Shown here one piece after another: positions 9,678-18,401 of a stretch of DNA of 64,000 nt. Under the pieces are notes generated by a model, which did not search any database, was not told where the DNA came from, and was given only the letters and a program-made list of their open reading frames with translations. Every line of letters starts with the position of its first letter. The first letter of the stretch is position 1. The position numbers and the translations under genes are program-made. This DNA comes from Bin5 sp965208965. GTDB lineage: Bacteria > Chloroflexota > Anaerolineae > Caldilineales > Caldilineaceae. The stretch covers positions 4,898,001 through 4,962,000 of the forward strand of contig OZ242384.1 of the NCBI GenBank assembly GCA_965208965.1. Reading direction: 5' to 3'.

Positions 9678-10400
9678 TCAGTTGACCCTCTCCTGCCGAC
9701 AGTGGTGGGAATCCACGGCCTGCCGCTGGCAACATTGAAATCCAGTCATGGCGGGGCAGACCTGCAAAAGCGGGCGCGCCGGTGTCACGTTGAATTCTGA
9801 CAGAAGGTGGATCAGGTCGGCGGCCGGTAGGCCCATCACGCCTGCAGGGCAGCCCGAGATGCTCTCGGCGGGGTGGAACTCCTGATGCTGGACTGCGTAT
9901 GCGCCGGCCTTGTCCAGCGGATCCCCCGTTGCCACGTAGGCGGCAATCTCCTCATCGCTGTAGGGGCGCATTTCCACAGTCGTCGTGTTCAACCGGCAGC
10001 GCGTGCGCTTCAGATCCCCTTCTGTATAGAGGACGATAGCAATTGCGGTATGGACCTGGTGGGGACGAGCACGAAGCCGCGTCAGCATGGCATGGGCTTC
10101 CCCGGCGCCGGCAGGCTTGCCCAGAGCCTCGCTATCAATGGCTACAACCGTGTCGGCGCCAAATACGAGGATTTCTACCGGTTGGTCTGCGTCAATGGAG
10201 TCCACAGAGGATGAGAGACGACTGCCCACAGCCAGGGCCTTGGCGAGGGCAAGCCGTTCCACCAACTGGACGGGTGACTCACCGGGTGCTAGCGCCTCAT
10301 CGATGTCAGCGGATTCGGCCAGGAAAGGGATACCAAGAGCGTGGAAAAACTGCTGGCGGCGGGGGCTGTTGGAAGCAAGAATGACTTTGGGGGCGCTCAT
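9678..10400 (-). CDS. maf: Maf-like nucleoside triphosphate pyrophosphatase
   Basis: House-cleaning pyrophosphatase that hydrolyses non-canonical or methylated nucleoside triphosphates. Conserved segments are ILASNSPRR at the N-terminus, FGADTVV in the middle (catalytic Asp), and DPLDKAGAYAVQ. I start at ATG 10398-10400 (MSAPKVIL), since the 29-codon extension upstream is unlike the family. The protein is 240 residues and ends in an atypical cysteine-rich tail of roughly 40 residues (with CPAM and QCCQRQ), beyond where most Maf proteins stop; whether this is real or reflects loss of an earlier stop is open. rsgA follows after 107 bp on the same strand. Confidence 0.88.
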   Translation of the reverse strand: MSAPKVILASNSPRRQQFFHALGIPFLAESADIDEALAPGESPVQLVERLALAKALAVGSRLSSSVDSIDADQPVEILVFGADTVVAIDSEALGKPAGAGEAHAMLTRLRARPHQVHTAIAIVLYTEGDLKRTRCRLNTTTVEMRPYSDEEIAAYVATGDPLDKAGAYAVQHQEFHPAESISGCPAGVMGLPAADLIHLLSEFNVTPARPLLQVCPAMTGFQCCQRQAVDSHHCRQERVN

Positions 10401-10697
10401 CGTAGCGTTAGAAACTGTCGCGTTAGAGATTAAAGAGGAACGAGTTTTGCCGCTGGTCTCATACTGTGTCGCGCGCCTGGAGATCATATAGGTGGGAAAT
10501 CTGTAGAACTCTTCCCCGTCTCCTGAGAACTGGCTGCCCCATGTACGGGCCGGCGGTTGCGAGAGCTGGACGCCACACTGTATTTTAAGAGCCGGACCAC
10601 AGTTTACAAAACATGGTGTGATAAACGAAGGATGCAGGGGCGGGAAGCGATGCGGTAGGCTTCAGGTATCACTTTGTCAGATTTTGGCGGTGAAATC

Positions 10698-10726
10698 TTG
10701 CTGGTGACTTTATCGCAAGGTATGAT
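10698..10726 (+). promoter_or_regulatory. Putative promoter for the Gfo/Idh-ThuA pair
   Basis: TTGCTG (10698-10703), 17-bp spacer, TATGAT (10721-10726), about 165 bp upstream of the oxidoreductase start. The rest of the 490-bp gap between maf and this gene shows no gene. Confidence 0.5.
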
Positions 10727-10890
10727 TGGCTGGCCGGACAGAAACTGTTCCGGTACCCGTAGTGAAAGCCGGTGTGCAGGCCCCCACTGTCGTACGGTGC
10801 ACGGCCGCTTCAGTATTGGGCGGCGCCGTAGCTCTGGCTCATTTGGTTTTATTGCATACTTCCAAAATTAAGACATTCAGGAGTCGGTCC

Positions 10891-11919
10891 ATGACAGAAC
10901 GGCGATCCGGCGGGGCGTCACCCCGCGTTCGAATGGCATTTATTGGGTGTGGCGGCATGGCGCGTAGCCATACGCGGCGGATTCTTAAGCAGGAGGAAAC
11001 AACCGAGGTAAAGATCGTATGTGAGCCCTCGGCCAATTCCTATGAGGAGTTTTGTGAGATCTTCGAGGAGGCGGGCAGACCTCCTCCTCCGAACGAGCCC
11101 GATCTGGAAAAGCTGCTGCAAAACGGCGAACTCGACGCAGCCTTCATCATCACACCACACGTATTTCATTTTTCTCAGGCGAAGGCGTGTTTGGAAGCCG
11201 GGCTGGACGTACTGTTGGAGAAGCCAATGGTCATGAACGCAGAGGAGGCGCTGAAGCTTATCGATGTTCGAGACCGAAGCGGGCGACTTCTGTCCGTGTC
11301 ATTCAACGGCAGTATGTCGCCGCAGGTACGGACCGGTGTAAAGATTCTGCGATCGGGCGAATTGGGCAGGATTCTGAATATCAGTGCGGTGGTATGGCAG
11401 AACTGGATGTCCTTCACTACGGGACTGTGGCGTCAGGATCCTGAGGTCGCGGGAGGCGGCTTCTTGTTTGACACGGGTGCGCATATGCTCAATACTATCT
11501 CGGATTTGGCGGGAGAAGACTTTGTCGAGGTCGCGGCCTGGATGGACAACCACGGCACGCCGGTGGATATTTTCTCGGCCGTCATTGCCAGGCTGAAGTC
11601 GGGCGCGCTGGTGTCGATGAATGCGGCAGGGAACACGAACTGCGGGATCGGTTCGGACGTTCGTGTTCTGTGCGACAGAGGCATACTGCAGACGGGAATT
11701 TGGGGAGAGCGCCTCCTGATTCAGAAGATGGAGGATGAGGAGCTGACGCCGGTCGAACTGCCCGAATCGCTGGGCACGTGGCAGCAGTTTCTTCGAGTGC
11801 GGGCTGGAAAGATGGAGAACCCCTGTCCACCGGAAATCGGCCTGCGCATGGCGCGTTTGTGGGACGCGATAAAGGAGTCCGCCGGCAATGGAGGACAGCC
11901 GGTGAAGGTTGGAAGCTAG
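10891..11919 (+). CDS. Gfo/Idh/MocA family oxidoreductase
   Basis: NAD(P)-dependent sugar or cyclitol dehydrogenase type. Residues 1-130 are a Rossmann domain (MAFIGCGGMARSHTRRIL) and the family's EKP motif is present (DVLLEKPM); the C-terminal half is the GFO/IDH/MocA alpha/beta domain with GGGFLFDTGAHMLNTISDL. The start at ATG 10891 is preceded by TTCAGGAG; an in-frame extension back to 10726 is unlike the family. It is followed 105 bp later by a ThuA-like gene, a pairing seen often in bacterial sugar-catabolic loci. The substrate is not identifiable. Confidence 0.88.
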   Translation: MTERRSGGASPRVRMAFIGCGGMARSHTRRILKQEETTEVKIVCEPSANSYEEFCEIFEEAGRPPPPNEPDLEKLLQNGELDAAFIITPHVFHFSQAKACLEAGLDVLLEKPMVMNAEEALKLIDVRDRSGRLLSVSFNGSMSPQVRTGVKILRSGELGRILNISAVVWQNWMSFTTGLWRQDPEVAGGGFLFDTGAHMLNTISDLAGEDFVEVAAWMDNHGTPVDIFSAVIARLKSGALVSMNAAGNTNCGIGSDVRVLCDRGILQTGIWGERLLIQKMEDEELTPVELPESLGTWQQFLRVRAGKMENPCPPEIGLRMARLWDAIKESAGNGGQPVKVGS

Positions 11920-12024
11920 AAAACCGGCTGGGCCAAAGGGACAGAGAAATAAGGGAGGAGAAGCGCATCTTGATGGATGCGCCCCGTTTATCTTCTTCGG
12001 AAATCACAATTTGGAGGAAACAGG

Positions 12025-12813
12025 ATGGGAGACATTCGAGTAACGGTCTGGAACGAGTTTCAACACGAAAACATTAACGAGTTCATCGGCGGGATATACC
12101 CCGATGGAATCCACGGGGCCATTGCCGAAGGGTTGCGTCGGCACGGATTCTCCTCAATACGGACAGCTACGCTGGATCAGCCCGAACATGGTCTGACAGA
12201 TGAAGTTCTGGCGGAGACGGACGTGCTGACATGGTGGGGCCACCGGGCGCATGCGCAGGTTGACGATGAGATTGTTGAGCGTGTCAAAAAACGGGTCCTG
12301 GAGGGGATGGGGATGGTGGTCCTGCACTCGGGCCACTTTTCCAAGATTTTCCGCAGCCTGATGGGCACGACGTGCAGCCTGCGCTGGCGAGAGGCGGACG
12401 AGAAGGAGCGCATCTGGGTCGTCAAGCCGTCCCACCCGATTGCGCAGGGCCTGCCGCCCTACTTTGAAATTGAGGAGTGCGAGATGTACGGGGAACTGTT
12501 CGATATCCCCACACCGGACGATCTGGTGTTTGTCAGCTGGTTTGAGGGAGGCAATGTGTTCCGCAGCGGGGCCTGCTTCCACCGCGGCAATGGCAAGATC
12601 TTCTACTTCCGGCCAGGACATGAGACCTACCCGATTTTTCACATGGACATTGTCCGCCAGGTGATCGCAAACGGCGTGCGCTGGGCGGCGCCTTCGGGGG
12701 GCCCGACGTTCCCCTATTATCGGGAGGGGGCGTCGCAACTCATTGCTTTCAACGAAAAGGAGCCGTTGGAGACGATTGCGGAAAAAGGTTCTGTACGGGA
12801 CCGGGTTGGCTGA
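12025..12813 (+). CDS. ThuA-like (trehalose-utilisation-type) domain protein
   Basis: 262-residue protein with the ThuA/class I glutamine-amidotransferase-like fold, a family found with sugar dehydrogenases. Features: N-terminal VTVWNEFQHE, central DVLTWWGHRAHAQV and MGMVVLHSGHFSK, and the late FRPGHETYPIFHM segment that is strongly conserved in ThuA. Start chosen at ATG 12025 with TTGGAGGAAACAGG upstream. It probably shares a transcript with the oxidoreductase upstream and may act on a keto-sugar derivative; the biochemical role of the family is not settled. Confidence 0.85.
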   Translation: MGDIRVTVWNEFQHENINEFIGGIYPDGIHGAIAEGLRRHGFSSIRTATLDQPEHGLTDEVLAETDVLTWWGHRAHAQVDDEIVERVKKRVLEGMGMVVLHSGHFSKIFRSLMGTTCSLRWREADEKERIWVVKPSHPIAQGLPPYFEIEECEMYGELFDIPTPDDLVFVSWFEGGNVFRSGACFHRGNGKIFYFRPGHETYPIFHMDIVRQVIANGVRWAAPSGGPTFPYYREGASQLIAFNEKEPLETIAEKGSVRDRVG

Positions 12814-13086
12814 GGCTGTCGATCCAGTTTTTCGCGAATTGGGGCTCACAGGGTGTGAATTCCCGTTGCGTTTGTACGGGACTCGCCGCTCAGTCCTGAA
12901 ATTGGGCCTGGAGCCGGGTAATAAAGGAACGAAACGCCAGCGGATGGTGTATTGCTAGAGCATGTAGCCGCACGTCCGCACGCATTTGAAGGTAGGCCTG
13001 TCGTACGAGACTTGAAAATCTCGGTTGAACCCGCAGCTGGCCCTGCACAGTTTGCCACTGATGAGTCACTGGCCCTAGTGCAATGA

Positions 13087-13125
13087 ACAGCGCCGCCATT
13101 TCAATGAGGACAATGGCGGCGCTGT
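13087..13125. terminator. Strong stem-loop, probable bidirectional terminator
   Basis: Perfect 14-bp inverted repeat: ACAGCGCCGCCATT (13087-13100) and its complement (13112-13125), 11-nt loop. Neither side has a long T run. It lies between the ThuA gene and the oppositely oriented tRNA-Arg, where it could end both transcripts. The surrounding 12814-13240 has no gene. Confidence 0.6.
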
Positions 13126-13240
13126 CTTTCTGTGAAGTAGGGTATTTGGTTTCCGCCCCAAAAGAATGGGCTGCAAGGCACGCAACACGACTCGCGCTTC
13201 CGCTGCCACCCGCAGAGCCAATATCACTTGACTTAAGAGG

Positions 13241-13313
13241 CACCCCCTGTAGGAGTCGAACCTACGACCGACGGATTAGAAGTCCGTTGCTCTATCCTCT
13301 GAGCTAAGGGGGC
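13241..13313 (-). tRNA. tRNA-Arg(TCT)
   Basis: Cloverleaf folds from 13313 down to 13241 (73 nt). Acceptor GCCCCCT pairs with AGGGGGT (first pair G-U), D-arm TAGCTCAGAGGATAGAGCA, anticodon loop CTTCTAA giving TCT, T-arm GTAGGTTCGACTCCTAC, discriminator G. CCA is not encoded. A TAGAAT -10-like box lies about 28 nt upstream. Confidence 0.95.
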
Positions 13314-13423
13314 GTATCGGGACCCGACCTTCGCAGGCCCATTCTACTCGATTCCCTGCCGGCGCGAAAATATCGGTAGAGATCCACGCGGTGACAGTAG
13401 AATCAGATGGGGAGAACAGCGGG

Positions 13424-14470
13424 CTATAGTCCGCCGCAGGTTTCGGGCAGACCGGAATCGGCGCTGTCGGTCTGGGCGCTGTCATCGGCGCCCTCTTCGC
13501 CACTGTCGGACTCGTCGTCGCCCAGGAGCGCCAGATTCGCGGGCCGTTGAAGAAGGTTCCCCATACGGACTCGTGCGATTACTGCCAGCTGCGGGTTGCT
13601 GTCAGCTGCCAGTTGGAAGGTCTCCTCGAAAAGGTCAACGGAGCAGACTGTATCGCCTTTCATCTCAGCAACACTTGCGAGGAGAAAGTAGCCCTGCGGA
13701 TCGGAAGCGTCCAATCCAATCGCTTCAAAGCCTGAGTTACGGGCCTCTACCAAGTTTCCAACTGAAAGTTGAACTGAGCCAAGCGACCACCAGTAGGCCA
13801 CGAGTTTACCGGCTGGCACCAGGGATTTCGCTTCAGCCAGCGCCTCGCTGGCAAGTTCGTGCTGGCCCAGTTTTCCGCGTATCACTCCTTCCCAGATCAG
13901 GAGTTCAGCGTCAGGCTGGGTGAGCTGAGACTTGGCGTCTTCGATAGCTTCGAGGGCCTCTTCCCAACGCTCCTCAAAGGCCAGTTGCTGTAGGGTCGAG
14001 ATCGCTTCCGAGGCAACAACCGTATTGGGGTCCGGGGGAAAAACGAAAGTAAGCAGCACCCAGACTACCACAAGCACAGCGACAATGGTCCCGAAGGTGA
14101 TGCTAAGACGGCGGACCAGACGGCGGCGGGCTTCCGCCACTACGGCGTCAAGACGCCACCAGAGCCCTTCTGCCGGCGGATTGGCACGGCGCAACTGAGC
14201 CAGACCACCGGCTACATCAATGACGCGAACGATGCGGCCTGCTTCGCGCCGCAGCTTGCTTTGGAGGCTGCCCCACCGCGTGTACTCAGGACGCAGGTCA
14301 AGTCCGCTGGACTCCAACTGGGCAAAACGGTCTTCGATACGGTCCAGAAGCTGCAGGAACTGTTCGACAGTGTCGCGCCGCAGCTGAACAATCATCCGCT
14401 CCGCTTCGCCAAGATCTTCACGTAAACTATTGGCGAGGCTTTGGCGTTCTTCCCGAACCGAGTAGGCCAC
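13424..14470 (-). CDS. Membrane-anchored TPR-like protein of unknown function
   Basis: 348 residues. The first 115 are charged and helical (coiled-coil-like), then one membrane segment at about 122-144 (RLSITFGTIVAVLVVVWVLL), then a domain of helical repeats resembling TPRs (about 155-310; for example ERWEEALEAIEDAKSQ and GQHELASEALAEAKSL), and an acidic low-complexity tail (DDESDSGEEGADD). The start is GTG at 14468-14470, overlapping the TAG of the upstream MBL-fold gene by one base (TAGTG), so translation is likely coupled. I infer a scaffold or adaptor at the membrane; no enzymatic motif is visible. Confidence 0.75.
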   Translation of the reverse strand: MAYSVREERQSLANSLREDLGEAERMIVQLRRDTVEQFLQLLDRIEDRFAQLESSGLDLRPEYTRWGSLQSKLRREAGRIVRVIDVAGGLAQLRRANPPAEGLWWRLDAVVAEARRRLVRRLSITFGTIVAVLVVVWVLLTFVFPPDPNTVVASEAISTLQQLAFEERWEEALEAIEDAKSQLTQPDAELLIWEGVIRGKLGQHELASEALAEAKSLVPAGKLVAYWWSLGSVQLSVGNLVEARNSGFEAIGLDASDPQGYFLLASVAEMKGDTVCSVDLFEETFQLAADSNPQLAVIARVRMGNLLQRPANLALLGDDESDSGEEGADDSAQTDSADSGLPETCGGL

Positions 14471-15495
14471 TACTGATTGGCCTCCACCGCAACAGGTGTG
14501 GGGATCAGGTTGGCTTCGGCCTGCGGCTCGTGAAAGACGGGGTCTCCATTTGGCGGCGACCGCAGAGCCCCATTCTTGGACTCTACCCCTGCCAACTCTT
14601 CTTCCCTCTGGATCTCACGGTAGACACGATTGATGCCGGACTTTATCTGGCTCTCAATTTTCGCTTTTCGTTCCTGCGGGACGGGGAACAGCTCCAGCAT
14701 TTCGCCTACAAGACCACTCTTGGCTTCATTCTTGGTCTTGCCGGCGCGGTAGTAGTCGCGGACGCGCTCTCGTTTGAATTGAATGTACTCCTCTACCCGG
14801 AAGGTGTCGTCGGGACGGCAGACTGGGCCGTGACCGGGGACCAATCTCTCGGCGCCCAGGCTCCGGATACGGCGCAAGGCGTCTATCCATTCCAGAGAAT
14901 CGGCCTGTGCCATGTAAGGATGCTGGTCCACCCACAGGATGTCACCGACAAAAGCGATCTTCTCTTCCGGCAGCCAGGCAATGCTGGTGGCAGGCGTGTG
15001 GCCGCCGGCGTAGATCAACTGAATTTCACGTCCGCCATATTTGAGGCGAGCGCAGTCGGTGAAGGTAACGTCCGGGAGGACAATCTCGATGTTGGTCAAC
15101 TGTTCCTGGATCTCGGGCTCTCGCTTGAAGCTGTTATAGACACGTTCCTTGAAGTTCTCGGTGTAACCTGACATCTCCTTATAGGCGCGTTCGTGTGCTA
15201 TAACCGTCGTAGGCAGGAAATACTGGTTGCCCAGGGCATGGCCGCGATGGTGATCGGTGTTGAATACATAGAGAATGGGCAGGCCCGGCGCTTCAGCTTC
15301 TATCTGTTCCCGCCAGTCTTTGGCCTGTTTTGGGATTAACGGCGTATCGATAAGTATCAGGCCCTCGTCTGTGACGACGAAACCCGGTGTACAGCCTCTA
15401 TAGAAGGTGTTGATAAACAGACCCGCTGCGATCTCCTGCCGCTCGCCCAAGCCCGTCACACCTAATTTGATGGAAGTTCTACGTCTGGCTGCCAT
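14470..15495 (-). CDS. Metallo-beta-lactamase-fold hydrolase
   Basis: 341-residue MBL-fold protein. The metal-binding core motif is NTDHHRGHALGN (residue ~80-90 region), in which the usual HxHxDH is altered to TDHHRGH; later ligands are GGHTPATS, FVGDILW and LVPGHGP, all typical. This subgroup hydrolyses esters, thioesters or lactones, but the substrate cannot be assigned. Start ATG 15493-15495. The next gene begins inside its stop codon, so the pair is a two-gene operon with the membrane TPR protein. Confidence 0.85.
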   Translation of the reverse strand: MAARRRTSIKLGVTGLGERQEIAAGLFINTFYRGCTPGFVVTDEGLILIDTPLIPKQAKDWREQIEAEAPGLPILYVFNTDHHRGHALGNQYFLPTTVIAHERAYKEMSGYTENFKERVYNSFKREPEIQEQLTNIEIVLPDVTFTDCARLKYGGREIQLIYAGGHTPATSIAWLPEEKIAFVGDILWVDQHPYMAQADSLEWIDALRRIRSLGAERLVPGHGPVCRPDDTFRVEEYIQFKRERVRDYYRAGKTKNEAKSGLVGEMLELFPVPQERKAKIESQIKSGINRVYREIQREEELAGVESKNGALRSPPNGDPVFHEPQAEANLIPTPVAVEANQ

Positions 15496-16097
15496 GATCG
15501 AAACCTCTCGTCCAGGTGGCCATTGGCGCCGAAATCATCGTTGCTTGGAAATTGAGCTTAGAATTCGTTTCGCCAACTGCAGTGCTGATTCTGATCAGGT
15601 AGTGTACATTTTGAGTGCTTGTTCTGTCAAAGCAGGAAGAGTAATGCATTGAGCGGAAAGGAAGCTGTACATACAGGAGTACAGCGCAGCTGTCGAAAAA
15701 ACAGACGGCTCGTCCCAGACTGGAGATGCCTGTAATGGAATCTGAAGACGTTTGGATCGAATTTGCACTCGATTCTCCTCCAACCGATGACTGATCTGCC
15801 TGAACTGACGGTTCGTCTCCTCCTCACACTTAATTGAGCCGCTTGACAATTGGAGAGCCAGGCTGCAAAGGCTTCGAGGCGCTTCATAACTTGCAGGTTG
15901 CCGGAGCCCTGCCGCGCTGCAGCATTTCATGAGAAAGCCCGCGATCTCATCAGGACTTCAGAAGCAGGCAGGGGAACCCCCGGCTCTGAATGCGAGATGC
16001 GAGAACGACCTGCTACATGCTATAATCCTCTGGAATCGGGAAATGCCGCCGCAGGGCGGCATAGGGAATTAGCTTGGCCGCGAAAGGAGGGCGGCGC
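15496..16097. other. Divergent intergenic region upstream of the phosphofructokinase gene
   Basis: 600 bp without a gene. It holds an inverted repeat GCTGTAC-N8-GTACAGC (15664-15685), an extended -10 promoter TGC-TATAAT (16018-16026) directed at the phosphofructokinase gene, and in the resulting leader an 8-bp hairpin (16043-16062, loop GCAG) just upstream of the SD AAAGGAGG. Confidence 0.6.
16018..16026 (+). promoter_or_regulatory. Extended -10 promoter of the phosphofructokinase operon
   Basis: TG at 16018-16019, one base, TATAAT at 16021-16026; the -35 region (TGCGAG) is poor, as is usual when an extended -10 compensates. Start would fall near 16033, giving a leader of about 65 nt with a GC-rich hairpin. 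Confidence 0.6.
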
Positions 16098-18377
16098 ATG
16101 GCAAATACAGTTCGGCTTGGCGTCCTCACCAGCGGAGGCGATGCGCAGGGCATGAATGCGGCTGTGCGCTCGGCCGTGCGTGCGGCTTTGGAGCAGAAGG
16201 CGGAGGTGTTTGGAATCTTCGAAGGGTTTCAGGGGATGATCGAGGGCGGCAAGCTGATTCGCCCGTTTTCCTGGGACTCGGTTGGCGGCGTGCTGCAAGA
16301 AGGGGGGACCCTGCTTGGAACTGCCCGCAGCCCGGACTTTCTCAGGAGGGAAGGCCGCAAAGAGGCGGTGTACAATCTGATGCTCCAAGGCATAAACCGG
16401 CTGATCGTGATTGGGGGCGACGGCAGTTTGACCGGGGCACAGGTCCTGCGGGAGGAGTGGCGTTCACTGTTGGAAGAGCTGGTGGCCGAAGGACGCCTCG
16501 AGACTTCCGCCCTGGAAGAGTATGGATTCCTCGCGGTCGCCGGTCTGGTCGGTTCAATCGACAACGATATGTCCGGAACTGACTTGTCAATAGGCACGGA
16601 CTCCGCCCTGCACCGCATCACCGAGGCGCTGGACGCCATCACCAGTACGGCGGCCAGTCACCAGCGGGCCTTTGTGGTCGAGGTGATGGGGCATCACTGC
16701 GGTCATCTCGCGCTGATGGGCGCACTTGCATCAGGAGCCGATTTCGCGCTGATTCCGGAGAGCCCGCCCAATCTGGACGAGTGGGAAGAGAGGATGTGCT
16801 CAATTCTGCGCACGGGCCGCGAAATGGGCCGGCGGGACAGTATTGTGGTCGTGGCGGAGGGAGCGCAGGATAGAGACGGGAACCCAATATCCAGCGCCTA
16901 TGTAGAGGAGGTACTTACAAAATACCTGGAAGAAGAGGCTCGAGTGACCGTTCTTGGCCACGTGCAACGCGGTGGTTCACCCAGCGCTTCGGACAGAGTC
17001 ATGGCAACTTTGTTGGGCGCGGCGGCCGCTGAAACTGTCCTCAATGCCACGTCTGGCGATGAAGCAGTCCTGATCGGTTTCGAGAACAACAAGATAGTTC
17101 ACAGCTCATTAACTGAATGCGTGGAACAGACGCACAAGGTCGAAAGATGTATCCATGACTGCCGATTCGACGAGGCGATGGAACATCGGGGCAAGGCCTA
17201 CAGGGACTCCTTCCGCATTCTGCGGACACTGATTCGCGCCAACCCACGCCCTCCGCCGCCGAATAAACGACGCCTGCGGGTCGCCGTCATGACCGGAGGA
17301 GCGCCGGCGCCGGGCATGAATGCTGCGACACGTGCGGTCGTGCGCATGCTTGAAGACAAGGGCCACATCCCTCTCGGTGTCAAGTGGGGCTTTCGGGGCC
17401 TGATCGACGACGATATTGAAGAAATGAACTGGATGGCGGTCAACGGCTGGGCGCCCACGGGTGGATCGGAGCTGGGGAGCAGCCGGAAGACCCCGGAGGG
17501 CGCGGAGCTGTATGCGGCGGCGCAGGTGCTCGAGAAACATCGAGTGGATGCTATCGTCATGATCGGCGGCTGGGCTGGGTATCACGCCGCACACAAATTG
17601 TACGAAGAGCGGCAAAACTTTCCGGCATTCGACATACCCATCATCTGCATTCCTGCCAGCATAAACAACAACCTGCCGGGCTCGGAGTTGAGTATCGGCG
17701 CCGACACTGCCCTGAACAGTATCGTCGAGGTCGTTGACAAGATAAAGCAGTCTGCCGTGGCCCTTAACAGGTGCTTCATTGTGGAGGTAATGGGACGATA
17801 TTGCGGTTACCTGGCCCTGATGAGCGCTATTGCCACGGGGGCCGAACGCGTCTACCTGCACGAGGAAGGCATAACACTAAAGGACCTCGAACGGGACATT
17901 GAGCTCCTGAAGCAGGGGTTTCAGCAGGGCAAGCGTTTGGGGCTGATGATACGAAACGAAGCCGCAAACTCCTTCTATACGACCTCCTTCATCTCCGCCC
18001 TTTTCGAAGAAGAGGGCGGTGACCTGTTCGAGGTGCGCCAGTCTATTCTGGGACACCTGCAGCAGGGCGGGAACCCGTCCCCGTTCGACCGCATTCTGGC
18101 AGCGCGACTCGCCTGGGAAGCAGTGCGAAGAATTGAAGAGGTGGCGAGCAGCCCGGGAGCAAGGCGTTTCCCAGATGTGGGTGCTGTCTGTCTGGGGATT
18201 CAGGAGGGTGAGGTAAACGCTACCCCGCTCTATCGGATTCCAAGGCTGATGGACGAGGTTCATCAACGGCCGCTTGAGCAGTGGTGGATGGAGCTGCGGC
18301 CATTGGCGCGCATGTTGGCCCAGCCAGAGCCGGGGTTTTTTGAACAGTCGGCATTGGGTCAGGCTGACCCCTCCTGA
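16098..18377 (+). CDS. Tandem-duplicated 6-phosphofructokinase of eukaryote-like architecture
   Basis: 759-residue protein made of two PFK domains (1-390 and 393-759) joined by ANPRPPPPNKRR. The N-half has an intact ATP-type active site: GGDGS at 106-110, SIDND with catalytic Asp155, VEVMGHHCG, and LGHVQRGGSPSASDR. In the C-half the corresponding sites have decayed: GGWAG replaces GGDGS (490-494) and INNN replaces IDND (Asn523 for the catalytic Asp), while VEVMGRYCG and LGHLQQGG persist. This is the division seen in animal and fungal PFK, where the C-half became an allosteric site. Start ATG 16098 with AAAGGAGG seven bases upstream. It leads a three-gene run with a methyltransferase and a phosphatase. 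Confidence 0.93.
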   Translation: MANTVRLGVLTSGGDAQGMNAAVRSAVRAALEQKAEVFGIFEGFQGMIEGGKLIRPFSWDSVGGVLQEGGTLLGTARSPDFLRREGRKEAVYNLMLQGINRLIVIGGDGSLTGAQVLREEWRSLLEELVAEGRLETSALEEYGFLAVAGLVGSIDNDMSGTDLSIGTDSALHRITEALDAITSTAASHQRAFVVEVMGHHCGHLALMGALASGADFALIPESPPNLDEWEERMCSILRTGREMGRRDSIVVVAEGAQDRDGNPISSAYVEEVLTKYLEEEARVTVLGHVQRGGSPSASDRVMATLLGAAAAETVLNATSGDEAVLIGFENNKIVHSSLTECVEQTHKVERCIHDCRFDEAMEHRGKAYRDSFRILRTLIRANPRPPPPNKRRLRVAVMTGGAPAPGMNAATRAVVRMLEDKGHIPLGVKWGFRGLIDDDIEEMNWMAVNGWAPTGGSELGSSRKTPEGAELYAAAQVLEKHRVDAIVMIGGWAGYHAAHKLYEERQNFPAFDIPIICIPASINNNLPGSELSIGADTALNSIVEVVDKIKQSAVALNRCFIVEVMGRYCGYLALMSAIATGAERVYLHEEGITLKDLERDIELLKQGFQQGKRLGLMIRNEAANSFYTTSFISALFEEEGGDLFEVRQSILGHLQQGGNPSPFDRILAARLAWEAVRRIEEVASSPGARRFPDVGAVCLGIQEGEVNATPLYRIPRLMDEVHQRPLEQWWMELRPLARMLAQPEPGFFEQSALGQADPS

Positions 18378-18401
18378 GGAGCATAAAGGGAACGACCCCC
18401 C

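Noticed and set aside
10726..10890. N-terminal extension of the Gfo/Idh protein from 10726
   Set aside because: It starts on a TTG without SD and overlaps the promoter -10; the ATG at 10891 has GGAG and matches the family start.
13241..13313. Integration site of a mobile element at tRNA-Arg
   Set aside because: No integrase, no duplicated tRNA 3' end and no change of gene content nearby.
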